Positions 1 through 4,878 of a stretch of 17,083 nucleotides of DNA are shown one piece after another; within the stretch, counting starts at the first letter, position 1, and each line of letters starts with the position of its first letter. The stretch spans positions 1 to 17,083 of the forward strand of contig JACQVO010000262.1 in the NCBI GenBank assembly GCA_016209725.1, read 5' to 3'. Origin of the DNA: Candidatus Methylomirabilota bacterium. Its GTDB lineage: Bacteria > Methylomirabilota > Methylomirabilia > Methylomirabilales > 2-02-FULL-66-22. Made by a program: the position numbers and the translations under genes. A model generated the notes under the pieces. The model saw only the letters and a program-made list of their open reading frames with translations. It ran no database searches and was not told where the DNA came from.

Positions 1-1
1 C

Positions 2-460
2 CAGACGGTGCCCTACCCGGAAAGCGGGATCCCCGACCTGTGGCTGAAGGGGATCACCGTCTACCGCTGTCGGAAATGCCGGGCCGAGTTCCCCGAATTC
101 CCCAACCCGAAGCGCCTCCACCAAGGGATCGCCGACTGGCTGACGCAAAAACTCTTTCCCCTGACGGGGCCGGAGTTTCGCTTCCTCCGCAAACAGATGG
201 GCTTGAGTACCAAGGACCTCGCGGAAATCATGGGCGTGCACCGCGAGAGCGTGACCCGCTGGGAAACGGGCGGGGAGCGCATCGGTGCGCAGAGTGACCG
301 CCTCATCCGGTTGGTGTACGGGGTCTGGTGCACCCCCGAGGGAGAGAAGCTGCCGCCCCATTTGCAGCGGATTCGGGACGCCCTGACCTCCATCCAGCGG
401 AAGCGGGAACGGCGCCCCGCGAAGGTCATCCTATCCCCTGCGGCGCTGACGGTTCGATAG
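2..460 (+). CDS. MqsA/YgiT-type antitoxin with C-terminal HTH (5'-partial)
   Basis: This is probably the antitoxin and DNA-binding autorepressor of a type II toxin-antitoxin system of the MqsRA/HigBA style. The visible part has one zinc-finger half, CRKC, about 20 residues after the first GTG at 8, inside the typical YgiT context (GIPDLWLKGITVYRC). It continues into the linker LTGPEFRFLRKQMGLS and an XRE-like helix-turn-helix ending in SVTRWETG and RLIRLVYG. Family members normally have a first CxxC about 15-20 residues before this point. The frame is open to the window edge, so the true start and the first zinc ligands probably lie upstream; the GTG at 8 is unlikely to be the start. A toxin gene would be expected upstream and cannot be seen. 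The family call is firm, the exact start unknown. Confidence 0.8.
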   Translation, partial: QTVPYPESGIPDLWLKGITVYRCRKCRAEFPEFPNPKRLHQGIADWLTQKLFPLTGPEFRFLRKQMGLSTKDLAEIMGVHRESVTRWETGGERIGAQSDRLIRLVYGVWCTPEGEKLPPHLQRIRDALTSIQRKRERRPAKVILSPAALTVR

Positions 461-539
461 GACCATCGGGCTTCCGTTCGCGATGGAACAGAAGCCTTCC
501 CGGGATCGAGGGCTGGGTTTCGGTGTGTGCCCGGGGCCT

Positions 540-650
540 TGCTGTATTCAACTGGCGGACATGGTGTGCGGCGCCGTGGCGCGGTCGTTCAAGGGGAGAC
601 GGCGGAAGGGGCAGCGGAACTTCCGGCGGATCATCGCCCACCTGCGGGAC
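540..650 (+). pseudogene. C-terminal remnant of a DUF3800 protein
   Basis: In one frame the sequence reads IQLADMVCGAVARSFKG followed by FRRIIAHLRDE. This resembles the C-terminal signature of DUF3800 proteins (LQLADMVxGAVxR, then a short helix and RxIIxHR), a family of RNase-H-like fold proteins often found in mobile regions. No upstream portion of the domain can be found in any frame between 461 and 539. The match stops where the 15-bp repeats begin at 651. I read it as a leftover C-terminus joined to the repeat cluster. Identification rests on remembered family consensus, so confidence is moderate. Confidence 0.45.
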
Positions 651-738
651 GAATGCGGGACGTTGGAATGCGGGACGTTGCGTCCCGACGCTCCTTGTGC
701 CTTGTGGAATGCGGGACGTTGCGTCCCGACGCTCCTTG
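651..738 (+). repeat. Tandem REP-like hairpin repeats
   Basis: A 15-bp unit, gaatgcgggacgttg, occurs twice in tandem (651-665 and 666-680) and again at 707-721. The larger unit at 664-697 is repeated exactly at 705-738, a 41-bp period. Each large unit contains a perfect hairpin, GGGACG-TTG-CGTCCC, followed by gacgctcc. A partial copy (gttgcgtcccgacgctcct) lies at 2670-2688. Both the cluster and the distant partial copy sit just 5' of a truncated RAYT gene. That is the arrangement expected of REP palindromes, which RAYT transposases recognise. Confidence 0.7.
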
Positions 739-766
739 CGTGCCTTGTGGTAGGCTCTCGCCTGCC

Positions 767-914
767 ATGCCCCGTCAAGCCCGTCTCGATGCTCCCGGGG
801 TTCTCCACCACGTCATGGTGCGGGGACTGGAGCGTCGGGTCATCTTCCGGGATGACCAGGATCGGACCGATTTTGTCGCGCGCCTCGCGGCCTTGGCGGA
901 GGGCGGGGCCTGGA
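767..914 (+). pseudogene. Truncated REP-associated tyrosine transposase (RAYT), N-terminal fragment 1
   Basis: The translation from ATG 767 begins MPRQARLDAPGVLHHVMVRG and continues with LERRVIFRDDQDRTDFVARL. This is the characteristic N-terminus of the Y1/TnpA-REP family, single-strand DNA transposases of the HUH superfamily. Recognisable homology ends after GGAW at about 912. The segment that should follow, carrying the HUH motif (usually NHFHLL) and later the catalytic tyrosine, is replaced by unrelated sequence up to 1050. About 49 residues of a protein normally well over 150 remain, so it cannot be active. The REP-like repeats lie immediately upstream. Confidence 0.8.
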
Positions 915-1051
915 ATACCGAGGCCACCATACACGATTCGATGGCGGCGGGAGCCCGGATAGATCGTTGCACAGTCGAAGCCCCCAGCCTCCGGGAACTC
1001 AACAAGAGCGGCGCTGTGCGGCTGGGCAGGTCTTGGGTTGGCCGCGGACGA

Positions 1052-1080
1052 TTGACCCACCATGGTCCACAGGATATGAT
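1052..1080 (+). promoter_or_regulatory. Sigma-70-type promoter of the DUF4258/YgiT operon, predicted leaderless
   Basis: The -35 is TTGACC (1052-1057), the spacer is exactly 17 nt, and the -10 is TATGAT (1075-1080). Six bases separate the -10 from the ATG at 1087, so transcription is predicted to start at or beside the A of the start codon. The perfect 8-bp palindrome ACCATGGT (1059-1066) lies between the hexamers and is a candidate operator. No Shine-Dalgarno of useful spacing lies before the ATG, which fits a leaderless mRNA. Confidence 0.65.
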
Positions 1081-1086
1081 TCGCCC

Positions 1087-1419
1087 ATGGGCCTGATCGA
1101 GGAGATCCGGGACCGGGTGTCGCGCCGACAATACGAGTTCTCCAAACATGCCGTCGATCAGGGCATTATTCGGGACATCAGCGTCGCCGAAGTCGAGCAC
1201 GCGATACTGGACAGAGGGGCGCTTGTCATCGAAGATCATCCCGAAGACAAGTACGGCCCGAGCTGCCTGGTCCTCGGATTCACGAAGGCCGGTCGGCCTC
1301 TGCATGTGCAATGCAGTTACCCCGCTCGCCCGCTGCTCAAGATCATCACGCTGTACCAACCGGATCCTGAGCTGTGGGTCGATCTGCGAGTCAGGAGGAC
1401 GGGGGGAAGAGGTGGGTGA
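1087..1419 (+). CDS. DUF4258 family protein, probable toxin of a TA pair
   Basis: This 110-residue protein has the DUF4258 pattern: an N-terminal helix with YEFSKHAVDQGIIRDI around residues 16-31, then helix VAEVEHAILDRG, then strands in DKYGPSCLVLGF, LHVQCSY and KIITLYQPDPELW. DUF4258 proteins are predicted to share the RelE/BECR ribonuclease-like fold and are often encoded next to a YgiT-type protein. A toxic mRNA-targeting role is therefore plausible but unproven here. The frame is open further upstream, but I choose ATG 1087 because the family starts there and the promoter -10 sits 6 nt before it. The stop is followed by one base and then the ATG of the partner gene, so the two are cotranscribed and probably translationally coupled. 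The gene appears intact. Confidence 0.8.
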   Translation: MGLIEEIRDRVSRRQYEFSKHAVDQGIIRDISVAEVEHAILDRGALVIEDHPEDKYGPSCLVLGFTKAGRPLHVQCSYPARPLLKIITLYQPDPELWVDLRVRRTGGRGG

Positions 1420-1420
1420 G

Positions 1421-1639
1421 ATGAAAGAGACGATGATCGAGACCGAAGTGACCTACACCGTGGAACACGCGGGCAAGTTCTACCTCGTAGAGCACGTCCC
1501 TGCACGAGTGTGCCGAGAGACGGGGGAGCAGTTCTTTTCCCCTGAAACGGTGGAACGGCTTCACGCCCTGATCAAGAGCAACAAGAAGCCCGACAGAACC
1601 ATTGAGACCCCCGTGTACGAGTACGCCTCGGACATCTGA
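1421..1639 (+). CDS. YgiT-type (zinc-finger-like) small protein, probable antitoxin
   Basis: The 72-residue protein has the fold pattern of the YgiT/MqsA N-terminal domain: beta strands in VTYTVEHAGKFYLVEHVPARVC, then TGEQFFSPETVERLHALI. In typical relatives the strands are preceded by CxxC and the turn reads CxxCGE. Here there is no N-terminal cysteine pair and the turn is C31-R-E-T34, so at most one zinc ligand remains. There is no HTH. The Shine-Dalgarno GAGGTG (1409-1414) is 6 nt before ATG 1421. It follows the DUF4258 gene by one base, and partnership with that gene is the obvious reading. Toxin neutralisation is inferred from context only. Confidence 0.7.
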   Translation: MKETMIETEVTYTVEHAGKFYLVEHVPARVCRETGEQFFSPETVERLHALIKSNKKPDRTIETPVYEYASDI

Positions 1640-1975
1640 CCCCTGCTTCCGGTGAGCGGGAATTCCGGGGATACCGGGAATGGGGGAGGGTCATGAAAGT
1701 ATGCGTCCCCCCGCCTGCCCCCTGCCACGAGCCCCGAAGAATCTGCGTGCCGTGCGTTCTCCGATCAGCGCCAAGGAAGTCCTCGGAGCCCTGCAGAGCA
1801 CCGGCCTCGCCCCACCGATCCTGGTGATCCGGGTGGTTGCCGTTCATGTATCGGTATGCGTGCGCCGAGCCGAGTCCCCCTTGTCGGATGGAGCGGAATG
1901 CATTGTCCGCTCAGTGGACCGACCGCATGCGGGATGGACGGCATGGCGAGGACCGTCAGGCGCTGAGCGATCGGA
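1640..1975. other. Intergenic stretch with no recognisable gene
   Basis: These 336 nt separate the plus-strand DUF4258/YgiT pair from the converging minus-strand higBA-type operon. Short frames exist on both strands, but none resembles a known family, carries a convincing ribosome-binding site, or matches the style of the neighbours. There is a minor inverted repeat (GTCC...GGAC, about 1905-1919) without a T-run, so I do not call a terminator. Confidence 0.5.
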
Positions 1976-2299
1976 TCAGGCCGCGGGGCGGAGACGCACT
2001 TCGAGGACCAGGCCGAGGGCGGCGGCATATCGCGAGAGCACGCTGAGGGACGGCTGCCGCCAGGTCGGCTCGAGCGGCTTCTCCAGCCGGGCGATCACCG
2101 GTTGACTCACGCCCATCCGCTCGGCGAGTGTCCGCTGGGAGAGGCGGCGCCTCTGTCGCTGTGCGACCAGCTCCAGCACGGTGCGAATGGCCAGGACCCG
2201 CTCGTCGTAGGCCGCGCGCTCCTTGGCGGTCATGCCGGTCCGGAGCGCGGCCAGATGCGCCAGCACGTCATCCTTCCCTGCCTGGTGTCTTCCCTTCAT
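1976..2299 (-). CDS. HigA-type XRE-family antitoxin
   Basis: This 107-residue protein has an N-terminal helical segment (residues 1-45) followed by an XRE/Cro helix-turn-helix at about 51-75 (LSQRTLAERMGVSQPVIARLE). The closing helix is LSVLSRYAAALGLVLEV, the usual HigA ending. It would neutralise the adjacent HigB-type toxin and repress the operon. Its ATG overlaps the restored stop of the toxin frame by 4 nt (ATGA), the classic translational coupling of toxin-first HigBA operons. With the toxin frameshifted (see 2296-2615), the toxin's own reading frame now runs past this start and ends inside the gene, so coupling may be altered. The antitoxin itself looks intact. Confidence 0.85.
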   Translation of the reverse strand: MKGRHQAGKDDVLAHLAALRTGMTAKERAAYDERVLAIRTVLELVAQRQRRRLSQRTLAERMGVSQPVIARLEKPLEPTWRQPSLSVLSRYAAALGLVLEVRLRPAA

Positions 2300-2615
2300 C
2301 GCAGCATCTCCTGCATCCGGCGCCGCGCGATCTCCAGGTGCCGCGCGGGGGCTTTCTGAGTCTGTTTCCGGTAGGCGTGGAGCAGCACCATCTCCTCGTG
2401 GCGGAGCAGCACATAGAAGACCCGGTGGGGCCGATCCGGACCTCCCAAAGCTTTGCCTCGATCTGTCGGAAGGTCACCCCTCTGGCCTCGAATCCCCGTT
2501 CCGAGATTTCGGTCAGTGCCGCCGCCATGCCGGCCTGGTCGGCACGCGACAGTCCCTCGATGTAGGTCGCAACGGGACGGGCGCCGCGGGGCGTGATGTA
2601 GTATCGCAGGCGCAT
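2296..2615 (-). pseudogene. HigB-type toxin (phage Gp49-like) with a 1-nt frameshift
   Basis: From ATG 2615 the protein reads MRLRYYITPRGARPVATYI and reaches EAKLWEVRIGP, the normal first two thirds of a Gp49-like/HigB mRNA interferase. It then turns into low-complexity CCSATRRWCC. Adding one base in the G run at 2427-2430 (C run on the coding strand) restores the family C-terminus: HRVFYVLLRHEEMVLLHAY, then RKQTQKAPARHLEIARRRMQEMLR and a stop at 2298-2296. The restored protein would be 106 residues, a normal family length, and would end in an ATGA overlap with the antitoxin start. The strand segment carrying the conserved R-VFYV and K(K/R)TQKxP motifs is lost in the uncorrected frame, so the toxin is inactive unless this is a sequencing error or a slippage site. 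Confidence 0.85.
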
Positions 2616-2621
2616 GGTGCC

Positions 2622-2650
2622 ATCATAGCCGATAGGCTATCAGCTGGCAA
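2622..2650 (-). promoter_or_regulatory. Sigma-70-type promoter and palindromic operator of the higBA-type operon, predicted leaderless
   Basis: On the minus strand the -35 is TTGCCA (2650-2645), the spacer is 17 nt, and the -10 is TATGAT (2627-2622). The sequence ggcacc then leads directly to the ATG at 2615, placing the predicted +1 on the start codon. The perfect inverted repeat ATAGCC-gata-GGCTAT (2625-2640) covers the spacer and part of the -10 and is a good candidate for HigA binding. Confidence 0.7.
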
Positions 2651-2669
2651 GAGGGAATCTCTACACTGC

Positions 2670-2796
2670 GTTGCGTCCCGACGCTCCTGGCGCGAGGCTC
2701 TCGCCTGCCATGCCGCATCAGCCCCGTCTCGATGCGCCGGATGCCCTCCACCACGTCAAGGGGCGGGGGCTCAACGAGCGGCTGCACTTTCGACCG
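2670..2796 (+). pseudogene. RAYT N-terminal fragment 2 with the same 5' flank as fragment 1
   Basis: Sequence gttgcgtcccgacgctcct (2670-2688) and ggctctcgcctgccatg before the ATG at 2710 match the leader of the first RAYT fragment. The translation MPHQPRLDAPDALHHVKGRG, then LNERLHFR, is again the RAYT N-terminus but stops after about 29 residues. It is more diverged than fragment 1. HUH and tyrosine motifs are absent. The following frame shows nothing recognisable. Confidence 0.7.
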
Positions 2797-3168
2797 AGGT
2801 TGCCGTGGGAGGGGTGTCACGCCTACCGCCCCTTCGTTTCTGCCGTTGACCAGGGCCGCGTGGCCTTGCCGCTTGAGTGGAGCGGGTACACGCGCTTTGA
2901 TCCGGGCCTGTGGATCTTGGGACACGTGATCGATCAGGAAACAATTGACATCCCGACCTGGCCGGACGACGATAGCCACATCATTCGGATACGGGTTTGC
3001 CGGCAGGTAACCGTCCTACCTAGATCGGAAGTCGGGTGGCCGGATGGCCCCCGGATGGAAACTGATGGTGCAGGCTCTCGCAGAATCCGCCCCAAATGGT
3101 GCAGGGCTCAAACTGTTTCCACTTGACGGATATTCCATATGAAGGAGTTAAAGGCGAGGGATTGATCG
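2797..3168. other. Intergenic stretch with no recognisable gene
   Basis: These 372 nt lie between the second RAYT remnant and the orphan HigA-type gene. Frames exist on both strands (for example minus 2979-2623), but none has a family resemblance I can defend. The segment may contain decayed transposase or a lost toxin partner for the downstream antitoxin. The last 50 nt hold ttgacg (3123-3128) with only a poor -10, so I do not call a promoter. Confidence 0.45.
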
Positions 3169-3450
3169 ATGGCCAAGCACTTCAAGGCCTTGCAGGCGAA
3201 GATGGCGCCCGAGGCGCGTCGCCGCGCCGAAGCCAAGGCAGATGCGATGCTCCGCTCGATGTCTCTGGATGAGCTCCGCGAGGCCCTCGAACTTACGCAG
3301 GAGGAGCTGGCCGCGCGTCTCCAGGTGAAGCAGCCGGCCATTGCCAAGCTGGAACGGCGCGAAGACGTCCGGTTGAGCACGCTTCGGGCCCTTCTTGCTT
3401 CATACCGCCCTCCGCAGAGTCCGGCCGTCGCTCGGAGGAATATTCCATGA
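3169..3450 (+). CDS. Orphan HigA-type XRE antitoxin, C-terminally eroded
   Basis: The 93-residue protein starts MAKHFKALQAKMAPEARRRAE, the hallmark opening of a HigA-like antitoxin family. It has an HTH at about residues 43-65 (LTQEELAARLQVKQPAIAKLE) and continues RREDVRLSTLRALL. Relatives normally go on with EAMGGELEI and a further 15-20 residues; here the sequence reads ASYRPPQSPAVARRNIP and stops, suggesting a decayed or replaced 3' end. A GAGG about 9 nt before ATG 3169 is a plausible ribosome-binding site. No toxin gene is recognisable on either side, so it may be a solitary antitoxin or a degenerating pair. DNA binding could survive because the HTH is complete. Confidence 0.7.
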   Translation: MAKHFKALQAKMAPEARRRAEAKADAMLRSMSLDELREALELTQEELAARLQVKQPAIAKLERREDVRLSTLRALLASYRPPQSPAVARRNIP

Positions 3451-3804
3451 ATGTGTACGAAAGGCGCAATGCGATACTGGGCGTGGAGTTCGACCGCACC
3501 CCACCTTTCCAGTTGCGCGCGGGTTGCGTCTTTGTGCCCTCCCATGCCGTGTGTTGCCAACCGACCCTCCCTAAATTCAACCCGGAAATTTCACCGCCGA
3601 GATCGCCAAGATCGCAAAGAATCACCAGCACTCATCAGGTCAGAAAGGGCTGCCGGACCGAAAGATTCCGAATAGCATCTCGGGTTCTCCCGGATGAGCC
3701 TCTCGAATCAAGGGGTTTCTCTGCGTCCTTTGCGCGCTCTGCGGTTGAACTGCACTGTTCGGGTTCAACCACTTCCAGCGCCAGGGGTCCTTTTCCATTT
3801 CCAT
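3451..3804. other. Gene-free stretch with a MITE-like inverted repeat
   Basis: No convincing gene lies here. The main structure is the imperfect inverted repeat at 3590-3749, listed separately. A perfect 10-bp palindrome, GGAATATTCC, sits at 3437-3446 across the end of the orphan HigA-type gene. Its last bases, atattccat, also occur at 3130-3138 just before that gene. Confidence 0.5.
3590..3749. repeat. Imperfect terminal inverted repeat of the ACCGC(A/C)GAG type
   Basis: The left end, ttcaccgccgagatcgccaa continuing gatcgcaaagaa (3590-3621), matches the reverse complement of the right end (3716-3749), which reads ttcaaccgcagagcgcgcaa then aggacgcagagaaa. The arms, about 32-34 bp, flank about 94 bp of unique sequence with no gene. 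The arms are built of short near-repeats of about 9-10 nt (CGC-AAG, CGCAGAG). Similar accgcagagacgcagag motifs are familiar from intergenic DNA of many bacteria, so this looks like a small non-autonomous repeat or hairpin element. Confidence 0.6.
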
Positions 3805-3834
3805 TTGACAGCCCCCCGGGGCGGGGTCTATCCT
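3805..3834 (+). promoter_or_regulatory. Promoter of the phoH operon
   Basis: A perfect -35, TTGACA (3805-3810), is followed by an 18-nt GC-rich spacer and TATCCT (3829-3834). Transcription would start near 3841, giving a leader of about 44 nt before phoH. It is the only strong plus-strand promoter between the accessory zone and the housekeeping operon. Confidence 0.6.
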
Positions 3835-3884
3835 ACCCGGTGCATCAGACAATCGAACCGCGTGGAGGGTAGCGCCGCCTTCGC

Positions 3885-4874
3885 ATGGGCGAGACAAACA
3901 GCGTGGGTGTCAAGCGGGTATCCCTGGCCGCAGGGTCGGAACTCCAGGGCCTGTTCGGCCGGGGCGATGAACACGCCCGCCTGGTCGAGGAGGGGCTCCG
4001 CGTCCGGCTCGTCGTCCGAGACGGGATGTTGACGATCTCCGGCGGCGAGGGGAACGTCGCCGTTGCCGAACAGGTCGTGAGCGAGTTGGTCACGCTGGTC
4101 CGGCAGGGGCGCCCGGTGGGCAATCAGGAGGTCCGGCTGGCTCTGCGGCACTTCGGCCAGCAGGATGCGGACAGCTTCCGCGAGGTGCAGGCCGAGGCGA
4201 TCGAAGTTTCAACCAAGAAGCGCCCGGTCCGCCCCAAGAGCCTCGGGCAGAAGCGCTACATCGAGGCCATCCGGAAGTACGACATCGTCTTCGGCATCGG
4301 TCCCGCCGGCACCGGGAAGACGTATCTGGCCATGGCCATGGCCGTGTCGGCGCTGCTGCAGAAGGAAGTCCACCGGATCATCCTGGCCCGCCCGGCCGTG
4401 GAGGCGGGCGAAAAGCTGGGCTTCCTCCCCGGCACCCTCACCGAGAAGATCAATCCCTACCTCCGGCCCCTGTACGACGCCCTGTATGACATGCTGGAGA
4501 CCGAGCGGGCCACCCGCCTGATCGAGCAGGGCACCATCGAGATCGCCCCTCTCGCGTTCATGCGGGGCCGGACGCTCAATGAATCGTTCATCATCCTGGA
4601 CGAAGCCCAGAACACGACCTCGGAGCAGATGAAGATGTTCCTCACGCGCCTGGGCTTCGGCTCCAAGACGGTGATCACGGGGGACATCACCCAGGTGGAC
4701 CTGCCCGCGGGCCGGGTCTCCGGGCTGATCGAGGTCCGCGGCATCCTGAAGGACATCCCCGGCATCCGGTTCATCCACTTCACGGAAGAGGACGTCGTCC
4801 GCCACGAACTGGTCCAGCAGATCGTGCGCGCGTACGAGGCCTACCAGGCCCCCCCCGCGGACCCGGGGGCGTAG
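3885..4874 (+). CDS. phoH: PhoH/YbeZ-family ATPase
   Basis: This cytoplasmic P-loop NTPase of the PhoH family (329 residues, normal length) is often linked physically and genetically to the endoribonuclease YbeY in ribosome RNA processing. Residues 30-100 form the N-terminal KH-like region. The Walker A motif is GPAGTGKT (139-146), the Walker B is FIILDEAQ (235-242) followed by NTT, and TGDITQVDLP (265-274) is the family sensor-like segment. An in-frame TAG at 3870 rules out a longer start, leaving ATG 3885. The Shine-Dalgarno is weak, the nearest GGAG being about 17 nt upstream. It is the first gene of the operon; the HD phosphohydrolase follows after 4 nt and ybeY comes next. Nothing is missing from the catalytic core. 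Confidence 0.95.
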   Translation: MGETNSVGVKRVSLAAGSELQGLFGRGDEHARLVEEGLRVRLVVRDGMLTISGGEGNVAVAEQVVSELVTLVRQGRPVGNQEVRLALRHFGQQDADSFREVQAEAIEVSTKKRPVRPKSLGQKRYIEAIRKYDIVFGIGPAGTGKTYLAMAMAVSALLQKEVHRIILARPAVEAGEKLGFLPGTLTEKINPYLRPLYDALYDMLETERATRLIEQGTIEIAPLAFMRGRTLNESFIILDEAQNTTSEQMKMFLTRLGFGSKTVITGDITQVDLPAGRVSGLIEVRGILKDIPGIRFIHFTEEDVVRHELVQQIVRAYEAYQAPPADPGA

Positions 4875-4878
4875 CCTG

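Noticed and set aside
651..738. Possible CRISPR array from the regularly spaced repeats
   Set aside because: The period is only 41 bp with 34-bp identical units, leaving about 7 nt between them. There are no unique spacers of usual length and no cas genes.
1680..2105. 141-codon plus-strand frame between the two TA operons
   Set aside because: Its 3' part is antisense to the HigA-type gene and its 5' part has no recognisable similarity or initiation signal.
2623..2979. 118-codon minus-strand frame over the second RAYT remnant
   Set aside because: Part of it is antisense to the RAYT fragment and it runs through the higBA-type promoter. No family resemblance or ribosome-binding site.
3123..3151. 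Possible promoter of the orphan HigA-type gene (ttgacg-N17-agttaa)
   Set aside because: The -35 is acceptable but no -10 at 16-18 nt spacing matches better than 3 of 6 bases.
3447..3872. 141-codon plus-strand frame after the orphan antitoxin
   Set aside because: It runs through both arms of the inverted repeat and across the phoH promoter; no domain or conserved motif.
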